64,000 bases of DNA from Paraburkholderia sp. SOS3 (GTDB lineage: Bacteria > Pseudomonadota > Gammaproteobacteria > Burkholderiales > Burkholderiaceae): positions 1,426,001 through 1,490,000 of the forward strand of contig NZ_CP018811.1 in assembly GCF_001922345.1 (NCBI RefSeq), written 5' to 3'. A model generated the notes under the pieces. That model was not told the origin of the DNA, did no database searches, and worked only from the letters and a program-made list of their open reading frames with translations. Shown here piece after piece: positions 52,828-62,143 of the stretch. Numbering within the stretch: the stretch's first letter is position 1; the number at the start of each line of letters is the position of its first letter. A program made the translations under genes and the position numbers.

Positions 52828-54045
52828 CTAGTCACCGACCGCGCTCGCGTCGGGCCGCGCAGCACCTTTGCCGGTTACCAGAAACCCGAGCGCGGCGATC
52901 ACGACGACGATCGTCACCGCGGCGAACAGCAGCGTCGCGTGACGGATGTCGGTCCGTTGCGTCGCGATGCCGAGTCCGATGACGGGCAGCGAAATCGCGA
53001 CATAGAGCACGACGAAATAGGCCGACGTCACGGCGGCGCGCGCATCGGCGGGGCTGCGCGCGGTCAGTTCGCCGAGTCCGGCGCGAAAGCTCGCGCCCTG
53101 GCCGAGGCCGGCGAGCACGGTGCCGGCGAGCAGCGCGCTCTTCGCATCGCAGACGCTGCTGAGCGCGACGAGTACGAGGCCCGCGATCAGGCCGACGCAA
53201 CCGGCCGGTTGCCTCCAGCGCGGTGCGAACCGGCTTTGCAAGGCCTGTCCGCACGCGGACGATGCGAACAGCAGAAACACGACGAGTCCGATCGCGACGT
53301 CGCTGTGAAAGCCGAGCACGCTGCGCATCAATTGCGGCGCGACGGCCGCGAAAAATCCGACCACGACGAAACCGGCGAAACCCGATAGCGCGGCGGGCAC
53401 GAATGCGCCGCGCACGGGCCGCGGCAAGGCGATCCGTTGCATGCGCAACCGTGCGTGCGCGGCGAGGCGCGCGGTCTCGGGCACGCTGCGCACCGCAAGC
53501 AACGCGACGACGACAAGCGCGAGATGAACCGCATAGGGCGCACGCATCGGCGCCGGCAGGGACTCGACGATCAGACCGCCGAGCACGGGTCCGCAGCCGA
53601 GGCCGAGCATGTTCGATGCAGTGGCCGCGAGCGTGGCGCCATTGCGCCACTTCGCGGGCGCGGCTTCGATCACCGCGACGGTCGCAGTGCCCGTGAAAAT
53701 GCCGGCTGAGACGCCCGAGATCAGCCGCGCCGCCATCAGCGCGGCGAGGCTCGTGCTCGCGAGAAACACCACGCCCGATGCCGCCGAGGCGATGAGCCCG
53801 TACGTCAGCATCCGCTTGCGGCCCAGCTGGTCGGACCAGTTGCCGACCATCAGCAACGCGGCCAGCACGCCAAAGGCATAACACGCGTAGATCACGGTGA
53901 TCGTGGCCGGCGTGAAGCCGTACGCAATGCGGTAATAGCGGTAGACGGCGGTGGGAAGCGTCGTGCCCATCATATTGATGATGAACGCGAGCGCGAGTAG
54001 CAAAAACGCGCCGGACGTGCGCGGCGTGCCGGAGGCTGGGTGCAT
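52828..54045 (-). CDS. MFS transporter
   Basis: 405 aa, about 12 predicted helices. Motif A is seen as GNWSDQLGRKRMLTYGL. The first helix is AFLLLALAFIINMMGTTLPT and helix 5 region GLGCGPVLGGLIVES. It belongs to the Bcr/AraJ-like drug and metabolite exporter group. ATG 54045 has GGAG about 11 bases upstream, on the long side; further in-frame starts upstream give a non-homologous extension. Adjacent to the P450 gene, 162 bp apart. Confidence 0.87.
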   Translation of the reverse strand: MHPASGTPRTSGAFLLLALAFIINMMGTTLPTAVYRYYRIAYGFTPATITVIYACYAFGVLAALLMVGNWSDQLGRKRMLTYGLIASAASGVVFLASTSLAALMAARLISGVSAGIFTGTATVAVIEAAPAKWRNGATLAATASNMLGLGCGPVLGGLIVESLPAPMRAPYAVHLALVVVALLAVRSVPETARLAAHARLRMQRIALPRPVRGAFVPAALSGFAGFVVVGFFAAVAPQLMRSVLGFHSDVAIGLVVFLLFASSACGQALQSRFAPRWRQPAGCVGLIAGLVLVALSSVCDAKSALLAGTVLAGLGQGASFRAGLGELTARSPADARAAVTSAYFVVLYVAISLPVIGLGIATQRTDIRHATLLFAAVTIVVVIAALGFLVTGKGAARPDASAVGD

Positions 54046-54256
54046 CGGGTACCGGTCTCCAGGGAAGATTGCGGGAAAGACGGGGCACCCGATTATCGTC
54101 AATGCGCGCATTCTCTGCTGACGGCCGTTCTGCGACCTTGCAGGACTGAAGGAAACCGCGCGCAAAAAAGCGACCGGGAGAAACTGCTCCACGGTCGCCA
54201 ATCACTGCCTCTACGCATTCTCAGCAATACTTCGTTGCACGGTACGACAAGATTGC

Positions 54257-54628
54257 CTACCGGAACGTGCGATGACTGTTCTTCGCGTGGCGCTCGAAGT
54301 GCGCGCGCCGCACGTCGACGATTCTTGCTTCGGCCAGCCGCGGCGTGAACGGCGCGCCGTGCTGGACATGACTGACAAGCTTCTCGATCGTGCCGCGCGC
54401 AATCGCGGTGCGGGCCGAGCGCGCGATCTGCGCGAACCGTGCGCCGCCGTCGGGCGAGCGTGCCGCACGCAATGCCGCGAACCAGCCGATCACGGTCCAG
54501 CCCAGAAACACGTTGATCATCGTGATCGCGAACGCGTGACGGTGTTCGCGCGCATCCGCTTCGAGCGACGGCACGAGGTACACCACGAGTGCACCGATCA
54601 GTCCGATAGCTTCGACATATCTGGCCAT
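54257..54628 (-). CDS. Superinfection-immunity-like small membrane protein
   Basis: 123 aa. The N-terminal half carries two membrane helices, LIGALVVYLVPSLEADAREH and AFAITMINVFLGWTVIGWFA. This matches the Imm_superinfect family (phage T4 Imm-like and many bacterial homologues), where the pattern YxxPxxxA...NxFLGWTxIGW is conserved. T4 Imm blocks DNA entry by later phages; bacterial members are mostly uncharacterised. GAGG seven bases before ATG 54628 supports the start. The C-terminal half (about 60 residues, Arg-rich) is cytoplasmic and not recognised. Confidence 0.75.
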   Translation of the reverse strand: MARYVEAIGLIGALVVYLVPSLEADAREHRHAFAITMINVFLGWTVIGWFAALRAARSPDGGARFAQIARSARTAIARGTIEKLVSHVQHGAPFTPRLAEARIVDVRRAHFERHAKNSHRTFR

Positions 54629-54784
54629 TGCATCACCTCTTCTTCCTGTTGATCTACACGAGCCTTGTTGCGCCTGACTGCACCGCAGCGTCGTTGGATC
54701 CAATGTAGCCAGTTCGGGGTGGTGACGAAACAGGATGGTTCGCAAATCACAATAGCTGATTCCTGAACAATCGTGCGAGGACTG

Positions 54785-56146
54785 TCAGTCCGGTATGTTC
54801 GCGTGCGAGGTGCGGGCGGCAATCTGCACGATCCGGTGGCGCACCACGGCGATGGCCTGCTTCAATGCGTAAACATCCTGAAAGTAACGCTGCGGCATGC
54901 GGATTTGCCCCGCGTACGCATCGATCTCCTCGATTTCGTCGCGCCACTGCTCGACCTGCTCCGATGTCGGCTGCGCCGTTTGCCAGATCTCGTCCTCGAG
55001 CGACTTCAGTTCGCGATACCAGACCACGAGCCGTCTCTTGATGCGCGCCTCGAGCATGCGCGGCAACGCCTGGAGCAGACCGACGAGCACCGCGAGAAAC
55101 GGCACGAGAATCAGCAGCCGCCGTTCGATGAAGCTCGCGAGCCAGAAAGGCAGATAGCGCTGCAGAAACGGCGGGCCGGACTTGAAGTAGCGCGTGCTTT
55201 CGTCGGAAACCGGAAACTCGGCGGTATCGAGGTTAGGGAATGCGCCGACCGGCGTGAAGTAGTCTTCGCCGCCGTGCACGGTCTTCGCGACTTCGAGCAG
55301 TACGAAGGTGAGCGCCGGATGCAGCGAATCTTTTGCGACCAGTTGCGCGGTCGCGGCAAGCAGCGTGACGTCTTCGCGCGGAAGATCCCTGGCGATGCTC
55401 GTCGCGCCGCGCGGATAGGTGATTTTGGCGAGCGCCGGGAATTTCTGCACGTACGCGTCGGCCAGTGCGAAGCTCATCAGCTTCAGGTCGCTGTTGAGCA
55501 GGGTTTGCTGCATCGGGGCGTCGGGGCGGCCGATAAAGAACGCCGCGTCGAGCGTACCGTTTTCGAGGCCCTGATACGCATCGGCCGCATCGAGCTGGAG
55601 CAGCGTCGAATTTTCGCGCGTCACATCGGCGAGGCCCAGCAGCGTTTCCGATACGTTCAGCAACCCGCTGCCCGGCACGCCGATCGAGATGCGCTTGCCG
55701 CGCAGTTCCGTGAGCTGGTCGACCTTCCCGGGACCGCGGTAGAACACCCAGATCGGTTCGTACGACACCGCGGCGATCGTCTGCAGATTATCGGTGTCCT
55801 TGGGGCGCACCGTGCCGGACTGGATAAAGCCGACTTCGTATTCGCTGGTGGGGTCGGCCAGACGCTCGTAGTTCTCGACGGACCCCGACGACGGGCGGAT
55901 GTCGAGCGTGATGCCCTTGCGTTTGAGCAGCGGCGCATAGCGGTCGGCAAAGCTGCGATAGATGCCGCCGTCCGCGCCGGTCGTTATCACGATGCGGCTG
56001 CGCACCGCGGGCTCGGCGAGCGACCACAGAGCCCAGACGAGCGCCGCGAGCACCATCAGCACGACGGCGAGCAGTGTCCACCGGCGTGCGGGCGTGATTT
56101 TTCCTGTCGACTGAATGCGGTGCAGCGCCGGGTTGCGTTTTGGCAT
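54785..56146 (-). CDS. TAXI-family TRAP-type solute-binding protein, membrane-anchored
   Basis: 453 aa. An N-terminal membrane helix (about residues 22-42) is followed by a TAXI binding domain (IVITTGADGGIYRSFADRYA, then SSGSVENYERLADPTSEYEV). A second membrane helix lies near residue 330-355 (ERRLLILVPFLAVLVGLLQA), and a cytoplasmic coiled tail of about 95 residues ends it. ATG 56146 has GGGA at better spacing than ATG 56152. Normal TAXI proteins end after the binding domain and neighbour DctM-type permeases; neither is true here. It may be a sensor or serve a distant transporter. Confidence 0.85.
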   Translation of the reverse strand: MPKRNPALHRIQSTGKITPARRWTLLAVVLMVLAALVWALWSLAEPAVRSRIVITTGADGGIYRSFADRYAPLLKRKGITLDIRPSSGSVENYERLADPTSEYEVGFIQSGTVRPKDTDNLQTIAAVSYEPIWVFYRGPGKVDQLTELRGKRISIGVPGSGLLNVSETLLGLADVTRENSTLLQLDAADAYQGLENGTLDAAFFIGRPDAPMQQTLLNSDLKLMSFALADAYVQKFPALAKITYPRGATSIARDLPREDVTLLAATAQLVAKDSLHPALTFVLLEVAKTVHGGEDYFTPVGAFPNLDTAEFPVSDESTRYFKSGPPFLQRYLPFWLASFIERRLLILVPFLAVLVGLLQALPRMLEARIKRRLVVWYRELKSLEDEIWQTAQPTSEQVEQWRDEIEEIDAYAGQIRMPQRYFQDVYALKQAIAVVRHRIVQIAARTSHANIPD

Positions 56147-56310
56147 TCTCATTTCCCGTTATTGGCTTATGCGCTAAGGTGTGCCGCGTTTCATGCCTGC
56201 CGGCGACGATCATAGCGCACCCGATAGCGCGATATTGAGGCTGGACCTCCAGAAAACCCCGCGCGGCGGCGCACCAAAAGCGATCCGTATTTACGGGTAG
56301 ACTTGTCCCC

Positions 56311-56577
56311 ATGAACAAGTGCCCTTACTGCGAAAAGATTCGTGACGAATGGGACTGCCACGGCTCGGCGTGCCGCGCGGCAATCGCGAAGGCACTGCGC
56401 AGGCAACGTCAGGGCCTGCCGATGGTCCCGAAAGTCATTCGCAATGAGATTCCCGCGGGCGCGAGCACCGGCGAAGTCATCGCGCGGTTGTCGCGGCAGC
56501 GCTTGCGCGCGCGTCGCGGCAATGAGGAGCGCCGCGAGCGCAAGGAAATAGACAGAGCCGACGTCGACGTCGATTGA
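56311..56577 (+). CDS. Small CxxC-containing protein, function unknown
   Basis: 88 aa. The N-terminus MNKCPYCEKIRDEWDCHGSA and the next Cys supply four cysteines in CPYC and C-x4-C spacing, a possible zinc-binding knuckle. The rest is strongly basic (RQRLRARRGNEERRERKE) and ends acidic. It may bind nucleic acid. The ribosome-binding site is weak. No neighbour indicates a role. Confidence 0.5.
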   Translation: MNKCPYCEKIRDEWDCHGSACRAAIAKALRRQRQGLPMVPKVIRNEIPAGASTGEVIARLSRQRLRARRGNEERRERKEIDRADVDVD

Positions 56578-56615
56578 CCGGCGCGGCGGTTCGTCGTATT
56601 GCGGTTGGCCGTCAT

Positions 56616-56903
56616 CTATCGGATCGGCGCCTTCGTCGCCGCGCGCGGCGGAACCGACGCCCTTTTAAATGCCTCGATTTCCTTGCTGCGTCCACTCGCG
56701 ATTTGCGCCGCGATGTGCGTCAGGCGCGCATCGTGCTGCTGCGCAGATGGGTTCTTCGCCTCGAAATGAGCCATCCAGCGCATGACGAATCCGGCGTCGA
56801 TGTGGCCGGCGTACGGCGTGAGGCCGGCCGCATTCGCCGCGGAGCACGTCAATGCCAGTATGACTGCGCGGATGCCGAAGCGACGGATGGAGCCAGATTT
56901 CAT
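56616..56903 (-). CDS. Small secreted protein, function unknown
   Basis: 95 aa from ATG 56903. A signal peptide is likely (residues 1-25, IRRFGIRAVILALTCSAANA with cleavage after ANA). The mature part is about 70 residues with GHIDAGFVMRWMAHFEAKNP and a basic, Pro/Ala-rich end. No family recognised. Longer in-frame starts upstream would bury the signal peptide. Confidence 0.5.
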   Translation of the reverse strand: MKSGSIRRFGIRAVILALTCSAANAAGLTPYAGHIDAGFVMRWMAHFEAKNPSAQQHDARLTHIAAQIASGRSKEIEAFKRASVPPRAATKAPIR

Positions 56904-57125
56904 TGCAAGACCGGTAAGTGGGGTTGCGGCGCACGCATAAGCCGCGCGCAGCCGCCTCGTCGATAAGTGTCGCGCATTCCCATGACGGAAGGTCAAGCGC
57001 CGGGATGAAAAACGCGCGAAAAGCGACAACCACTTGCAGTCGCCGTTTGTCGTGGCGTGGAAGCCGGGCCTGCATGACTAATCGCGCAATACTCGTTCAT
57101 GTAATACCCCACGACGGAGTTTCGT

Positions 57126-58391
57126 ATGCAGATCGCCGGCGCGCTTGGGCACGCACTGTGGATGTCATTCACGATGTTCTGGCAGATCTTCTGGGGCTTG
57201 AGCCTTGGGTTCCTGTTCTCGGCGATCGTCGAAGTGCTCGTTTCCAGGTCGGAAATGTCGAGGTTGCTGCCCGACGAATCGCCGCGGTCCCTGCTTCGCG
57301 CGAGCCTGCTCGGCGCCGTGTCGTCATCGTGCTCGTATGCCGCGGTCGCGATGGCGCGTTCGATCGTGCGCAAGGGCGGCAACTTTACCGCCGCGATGGC
57401 GTTCCAGATGGCAGCCACCAATCTCGTTCTGGAAATCGGCGTGCTCATGTGGGTGCTGCTCGCGTGGCAGTTCGCGGCGGCCGAATTTATCGGCGGGCCG
57501 ATCATGATCGCCGCGCTCGCGGTGCTATTCCGGCTGTTCGCGTCCAATACGCTCAAGGAGTCGGCGCGCGAGCAGGCCGACAAGGGCATTGCGGGCAGCA
57601 TGGAAGGTCATGCATCGATGGCGATGGCCGCGCAGCAGGGCACATGGAAACAGCGGCTGCTGTCGAAGGATGGGTGGATCGCGATCAGCCACGGCTATGT
57701 GATGAACTGGGCCATGCTCTGGAAGGACATCGGCGCGGGGCTGCTGATTGCCGGTGCGCTTGCCGCATGGGTGCCAGACAGCTTCTGGCAACGCTTCTTT
57801 CTGGCCGACGATCCGCATGTCGCGATGATCTGGGGCGCGTTTATCGGGCCGCTGATCGCGGTGGCGTCTTTTACGTGCTCGGTCGGCAATGTACCGCTCG
57901 CCGCGGTGCTGTGGAAAGGCGGCTTGAGTTTTGGCGGGGTTGCGTCGTTTATCTTCGGCGACCTGATCATCATCCCGATTCTGAATATTTACCGGAAGTA
58001 CTACGGCGGCCGCATGACAGTGTTGATCGCCGCCACGTTCTATGTGGCGATGGTCGCCGCTGCGCTGCTCGTCGAGGCGCTGTTCGAGCTTGCGGGCTGG
58101 GTGCCGCAGCAGCGCCACGCGGCGGCGGCGGTCGGCGGCTCGATTACGCTCAACTACACGACGGTGCTCGATATTGCGTTCGGTGCCGTGTTCGTCGTGC
58201 TGACGTATGTGTTTTTCCGGACCGGCGGGCCCGAGATGATGCGGATGATGGAGCACGGGGAGCACGGAGGGCACGGGGAGCACGAGCGCGGCGGCCATGC
58301 GCACGGCGCAGCGGCAGCGGCAGCGGAAGTGGACGATGCGGGCCAATCACACCATTTGCACCGTTCGCACGATTCGCACGCTCGGCGCTGA
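57126..58391 (+). CDS. ArsP/DUF318-type permease with histidine-rich tail
   Basis: 421 aa, about eight to nine membrane helices. Two conserved polar segments of the permease family are present: SSSCSYAAVAMARSIVRKG and TCSVGNVPLAAVLWKGG. ArsP relatives export organoarsenicals; other members have unknown cargo. The C-terminal 50 residues are strikingly His-rich (EHGEHGGHGEHERGGHAHG, later HHLHRSHDSH), suggesting metal binding or metal buffering. GGAG seven bases before the ATG supports the start. No ArsR-type regulator is next to it. Confidence 0.82.
   Translation: MQIAGALGHALWMSFTMFWQIFWGLSLGFLFSAIVEVLVSRSEMSRLLPDESPRSLLRASLLGAVSSSCSYAAVAMARSIVRKGGNFTAAMAFQMAATNLVLEIGVLMWVLLAWQFAAAEFIGGPIMIAALAVLFRLFASNTLKESAREQADKGIAGSMEGHASMAMAAQQGTWKQRLLSKDGWIAISHGYVMNWAMLWKDIGAGLLIAGALAAWVPDSFWQRFFLADDPHVAMIWGAFIGPLIAVASFTCSVGNVPLAAVLWKGGLSFGGVASFIFGDLIIIPILNIYRKYYGGRMTVLIAATFYVAMVAAALLVEALFELAGWVPQQRHAAAAVGGSITLNYTTVLDIAFGAVFVVLTYVFFRTGGPEMMRMMEHGEHGGHGEHERGGHAHGAAAAAAEVDDAGQSHHLHRSHDSHARR
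58251..58286. repeat. 9-bp repeat encoding the His-rich tail
   Basis: Four units in frame: GAGCACGGG, GAGCACGGA, GGGCACGGG, GAGCACGAG, each coding a three-residue Glu/Gly-His-Gly/Glu step. Confidence 0.75.
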
Positions 58392-58431
58392 ACACAGACC
58401 TCGCCGTCGAATCAACGCGACGCACGGTGCG

Positions 58432-59889
58432 TCACCTGCCGCCCGCGCCGCTCCACACGACGTCGCCATCCACCGCATAGAGACGGCAATTCGCGTGTCC
58501 GCTTGCGCACTTCACGAGTGCGTCGCCGATCGGATCGACGCCCGACGACGCGCCCCATGCGCCGTCGGGCGCGATGGCGAACGCGCGTGGCCGCGGCATC
58601 GTCAGGAATTTCGAGTAGGCGAGACGGCCCTGAGCGCTCAGATAGGGCACGGCCGCCGCGTTCGCGAGCGGTGCGAATGCCGTGGCCGGCGGCGCATTGG
58701 CAAGCCGCGGCCAGACCACCGTGTTATCGACCGCATACAGCTGACAATACTGCGCCGTCTGCCAGCACCGCTCGAGCGCTGCGCTCGACGGATCGAAGCC
58801 GCCGGATGCCCACGATCCATTCGACATGCCGATCGCGATCGCGCGCGGCAGCGGCGCGGCGAGAAAGCCCCGGTACAGTTTTTCCTTCTGATCGTCGGTC
58901 AGATACGGAATTGCGCTGAGGTCGTTCAGCGCCGCAAAGGTCGTCGACTTCGGCGCGTGGCCGGGCAGATACTCGGGGTAGGTCTCGGTGCCCGGCATGC
59001 CGATGCTGCGCAGGAACGCATCGGCTTTCGGCACCCACAGCGGCAAGCCTGCGCCCGATGCCGTCATCGCATGCGCGTCCTTCTGGAACGCGCCGTAATC
59101 GACGAGCTCCGCGCGGCCGCCCGCCGCGGTGTAGTGCGCGTACATCTGACGCCACGTCGCGGTCGGGAAAATCTGGTCGTTGTCGCCGTAGAACCAGATC
59201 GAGCGCAGGCGCGTGCGCGCGCCCAATTGCCCGGCTGCGCTGACGAGGCTCGCGTCGGGCGACTGGCAGTCGCCTTCCTTGACGCCGCCCGCGAAGTTCA
59301 GCAGTCCCTTTACATCGCTGACGTCGACATCAGCGGCGGGGGTCGTCCCGCCAATCGAACCGAATGCGAGCGTGTTCCAGCCGCCCATGCTTTTGCCCGC
59401 CACGACGATACGCGATGCGTCGATGCCCGGCTGCTGCTTGACGACGTCGAGCACCTTGCGGATGTCGCGCGCGGCGTCGAGCCCGATGGCCGTCACGTCG
59501 CAGCCATGCGGCCGCAGATGGCCGTCTGAGCCGGCATAGCCGCGCATCATCGGCATCGCGACCGCGTAGCCGCGCGAGAGGAAGTAGTAAGGGATGAACT
59601 CGTCGGCGACGCGCGGCGCATTCGCCGGATCGTGCGACGCGCCGTGATTGACGAGCGCGAGCGGGAACGGCCCGCCGCGCGACGGCATATAGAGTGTGAC
59701 CTGCAGGCGCACCGGCGGCGCCGTCTCGACGGGCACGGTCAGGACCGTTTCGTTTAGCGGTGCGGGGGGAAGGTCATGTGCGTCGCTGGCCGATGCGGCG
59801 GGCGCGCAAAGCGTCATGAGAAGCGCGATGAAAAACGCTATGCACGCAGGCGGCACGATCAGCGGCGCTCGCGTGATCGGGCGACGCAT
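58432..59889 (-). CDS. Secreted alpha/beta hydrolase (dienelactone-hydrolase/esterase-like) with duplicated C-terminal module
   Basis: 485 aa with a signal peptide (about 1-36, ending APAASAS). The hydrolase domain has the nucleophile elbow VVAGKSMGGWN, oxyanion-region NHGASHDPANAP and a plausible acid/His pair in WFYGDNDQIFP and FQKDAHAM. After about residue 345 come two copies of a module of some 50 residues. Each has an alkaline AI/FAI segment, Trp-Ala-Ser-Gly/Ser-Gly, Asp-Pro, a Cys pair and the end motif LYAVDNTVVW or LYAVDGDVVW. The start at ATG 59889 matches the signal peptide. Substrate unknown. Confidence 0.82.
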   Translation of the reverse strand: MRRPITRAPLIVPPACIAFFIALLMTLCAPAASASDAHDLPPAPLNETVLTVPVETAPPVRLQVTLYMPSRGGPFPLALVNHGASHDPANAPRVADEFIPYYFLSRGYAVAMPMMRGYAGSDGHLRPHGCDVTAIGLDAARDIRKVLDVVKQQPGIDASRIVVAGKSMGGWNTLAFGSIGGTTPAADVDVSDVKGLLNFAGGVKEGDCQSPDASLVSAAGQLGARTRLRSIWFYGDNDQIFPTATWRQMYAHYTAAGGRAELVDYGAFQKDAHAMTASGAGLPLWVPKADAFLRSIGMPGTETYPEYLPGHAPKSTTFAALNDLSAIPYLTDDQKEKLYRGFLAAPLPRAIAIGMSNGSWASGGFDPSSAALERCWQTAQYCQLYAVDNTVVWPRLANAPPATAFAPLANAAAVPYLSAQGRLAYSKFLTMPRPRAFAIAPDGAWGASSGVDPIGDALVKCASGHANCRLYAVDGDVVWSGAGGR

Positions 59890-60544
59890 CGCGGCGTTCA
59901 AAGAAGTCGGGCGGGGGTTCAAGTGCCGGGTCGCACGCGGGTTACGTTGCCGCTTCCGATGCGCGGGCTGCAACGGTCGTGCTGAAGCCTGCGTGTTCGA
60001 ATGCGGGTGTCACGCGGATGCAGGCCGCCGAAGCCGTTCGCGAAAGCAGCGCGAAAGTTCGCGACGTTTCAACCGCCGCAGACCGCGTTAAACACGTATA
60101 TCGGCGCAATGAGGCAAAACTTGAAAACCGGTTACTGCGTTCGCTAGTCGCGGTGGGGCCTGTGACGCATCCGCGCGAGATGCATCGCAACACTGACAAG
60201 CATGGCAAGCGAGCCGATCGTATCGGGCAGGACGGACATCATGATCTGCTTATGCTCACGTCGCGAAGGCCGGCCGGCCCGTGATCAGGCATCGCATGGA
60301 TGCATCCCAACGGCGACGTCGCGCACCCACAATCTGGCATTTCCGATGCTAGACTTCGGCAAAATCGAAGCCGGCGGTGCAATGCCGCCTGGCCGCAAAA
60401 CGACAGGGCGAAGAGCGCGCGCGACGTCGCCGCGCTCACGCCGCATGCGCATCTGCTCGCGGAGCAATGGATCGAAAGCGCGACGCGGCGCGAATCGTGA
60501 ATATTCTGAAGCCTTGAATCACTCGATACTGGGGAAGCCAGCGA
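59890..60544. other. 655-bp gap without a convincing gene
   Basis: Several open frames of 60-140 codons cross this gap on both strands, but none has a ribosome-binding site, family similarity or a sensible protein composition. It must contain the promoters of the esterase (minus) and the GNAT gene (plus). The stretch 60085-60150 is AT-richer. It could hold a small RNA, but no hairpin with a T-run was found. Confidence 0.35.
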
Positions 60545-61006
60545 ATGGACGTGCGTGCGCTTGACGAAGCGGATCTCGAACTCGTTTGCCGTCACCGCGA
60601 GCAGATGTTTCGCGAGGCGGGCCGCGACGAAGCCGTGTTGCAAACGATGACCGCGCATTTTCGCGAGTGGCTGCGACCGCGTCTGTCAGACCGCACGTAT
60701 TTCGGTTATCTGCTTTGCGACGCGGGCGACCCGGTTGCGGGTATCGGCCTGATGCTGATCGACTGGCCGCCGCATCCGTCTCATCCCGTATCGGACCGGC
60801 GCGGTTATGTGCTGAACGTGTATGTCGAGCCCGCGTATCGCAGACGCGGGCTCGCTCGCGATCTGATGCAGCTGGCCGAGGCGGAATTCGCGAAACGCGG
60901 CGTGCAGTACGCGATTCTTCATGCGACCGAGGCGGGCCGCGATCTTTACGCGGCGCTCGGCTGGAGCGCAACGACGGAGATGGCGAAGCCGGTTGCTTCG
61001 CGCTGA
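60545..61006 (+). CDS. GNAT-family N-acetyltransferase
   Basis: 153 aa, one GNAT fold. The acetyl-CoA-binding motif A is VYVEPAYRRRGLARDLMQLA, preceded by the strand RRGYVLNV and followed by the C-terminal GRDLYAALGWSATTEM typical of the family. GGGGAA lies eight bases before the ATG. Targets of such enzymes include amino acids, amines, antibiotics and protein N-termini; nothing here narrows it. Confidence 0.88.
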   Translation: MDVRALDEADLELVCRHREQMFREAGRDEAVLQTMTAHFREWLRPRLSDRTYFGYLLCDAGDPVAGIGLMLIDWPPHPSHPVSDRRGYVLNVYVEPAYRRRGLARDLMQLAEAEFAKRGVQYAILHATEAGRDLYAALGWSATTEMAKPVASR

Positions 61007-61063
61007 ACTGCTTGTTCAGCGGCTTGTACAGCGCCGTCGCTCAGTGGGCTCGGGGGCGCGTGC

Positions 61064-61942
61064 TTATGCCTGAGTCGCATGCGCCGTCATGAATCCAATT
61101 GCCAGCTCGCGAAATTTTTCGGGCTCTTCGGAGAAAAGAAAGTGGCCCGAATCGTTGAATTCGACGAGCCGAGCGCCCGGTATGCCGCGCGCAATCGCAC
61201 GGCTCGCGCGCGGCGGGCACACCCAGTCATGGCGGCCGACAATGGCAAGCGTCGGTGCCGCGATGCGTTCGAGCATCGGGCGCAGGTCGTAGGTCGGCGC
61301 GATCGATTGCATGAAATGCCGGATCATTTCGATCGTCGTGGTCGACGCGGCGAAGATGCGCGGGAAGATTTCGGGGCGGGCCGGCGTCGTGTGCAGCGGC
61401 CCGACGATCCTGACGAAGTCGTTCATGGTCTGCGCGGTGATGTCGCCGCCCGCGATGCGCGCCATGACCTCGAGCGCTTCGCGGCTGCCGCGCGACGCGA
61501 GCGTCGGCGCCGGATCGCCTTCATTGTCGGGCAGCGGCGCCATGGCCGGCGACGTGCCGCACAGAATCAGCCCTTGCACGAGCGACGGGTGACGCAAGGC
61601 AGCGTGCATCGCGACGAAACCGCCGGCCGAATGGCCGAAGATAAACGCGCGCTCGATGTCGAGCATGTCGCACAGCGCGGCGATGTCGTCGGCCATCTGC
61701 TCGAGCGTGCACGATGCGAGTGCGGGCCGCCCGGACCTTCCCTGGCCGCGCAAATCGACGTAGATCACCTGAGCGTCGTGGCGCAGCGGGCCGAGTCCGT
61801 CACGCAGGTATGCGTGATCGAAGCCGAGGCCGCCATGCAGCGCGATCAGCGTTGGTTTGTCGACCAGATGGCCGCCCGATGCGCGCTGACCGGCGCCGTC
61901 GATATCGAAGTAGAGTTGTGTGCCGTTGAGCTTTGCGCGCAT
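61064..61942 (-). CDS. Alpha/beta-fold hydrolase
   Basis: 292 aa. Oxyanion strand LIALHGGLGFDHAYL, nucleophile elbow FGHSAGGF, acid loop AIVGRHDWVCPP and catalytic His in FNDSGHFLFSEEP are all present, in the order of proline-iminopeptidase/haloalkane-type hydrolases. GAGG six bases before ATG 61942 selects this start over an upstream ATG in frame. It converges with the GNAT gene, 57 bp apart. Substrate unknown. Confidence 0.88.
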   Translation of the reverse strand: MRAKLNGTQLYFDIDGAGQRASGGHLVDKPTLIALHGGLGFDHAYLRDGLGPLRHDAQVIYVDLRGQGRSGRPALASCTLEQMADDIAALCDMLDIERAFIFGHSAGGFVAMHAALRHPSLVQGLILCGTSPAMAPLPDNEGDPAPTLASRGSREALEVMARIAGGDITAQTMNDFVRIVGPLHTTPARPEIFPRIFAASTTTIEMIRHFMQSIAPTYDLRPMLERIAAPTLAIVGRHDWVCPPRASRAIARGIPGARLVEFNDSGHFLFSEEPEKFRELAIGFMTAHATQA

Positions 61943-62143
61943 ACGAGTCCTCGAGTGCATGAAGAACGCACCGGCGCGCGGCATGATGCCGCGCCCGGTG
62001 CGCCGGATTCAGATCGGGACTCAGGATACTGAAGCGGCGGCGCGATGCCGCCAATGGGCGCGAAGTTTAATGTTCAGTCCGCAAACCACGCAGGCGCATC
62101 GGCCGGTACGCGCTGCGAACGCGATTCGACGCGGCGCGCGCGT

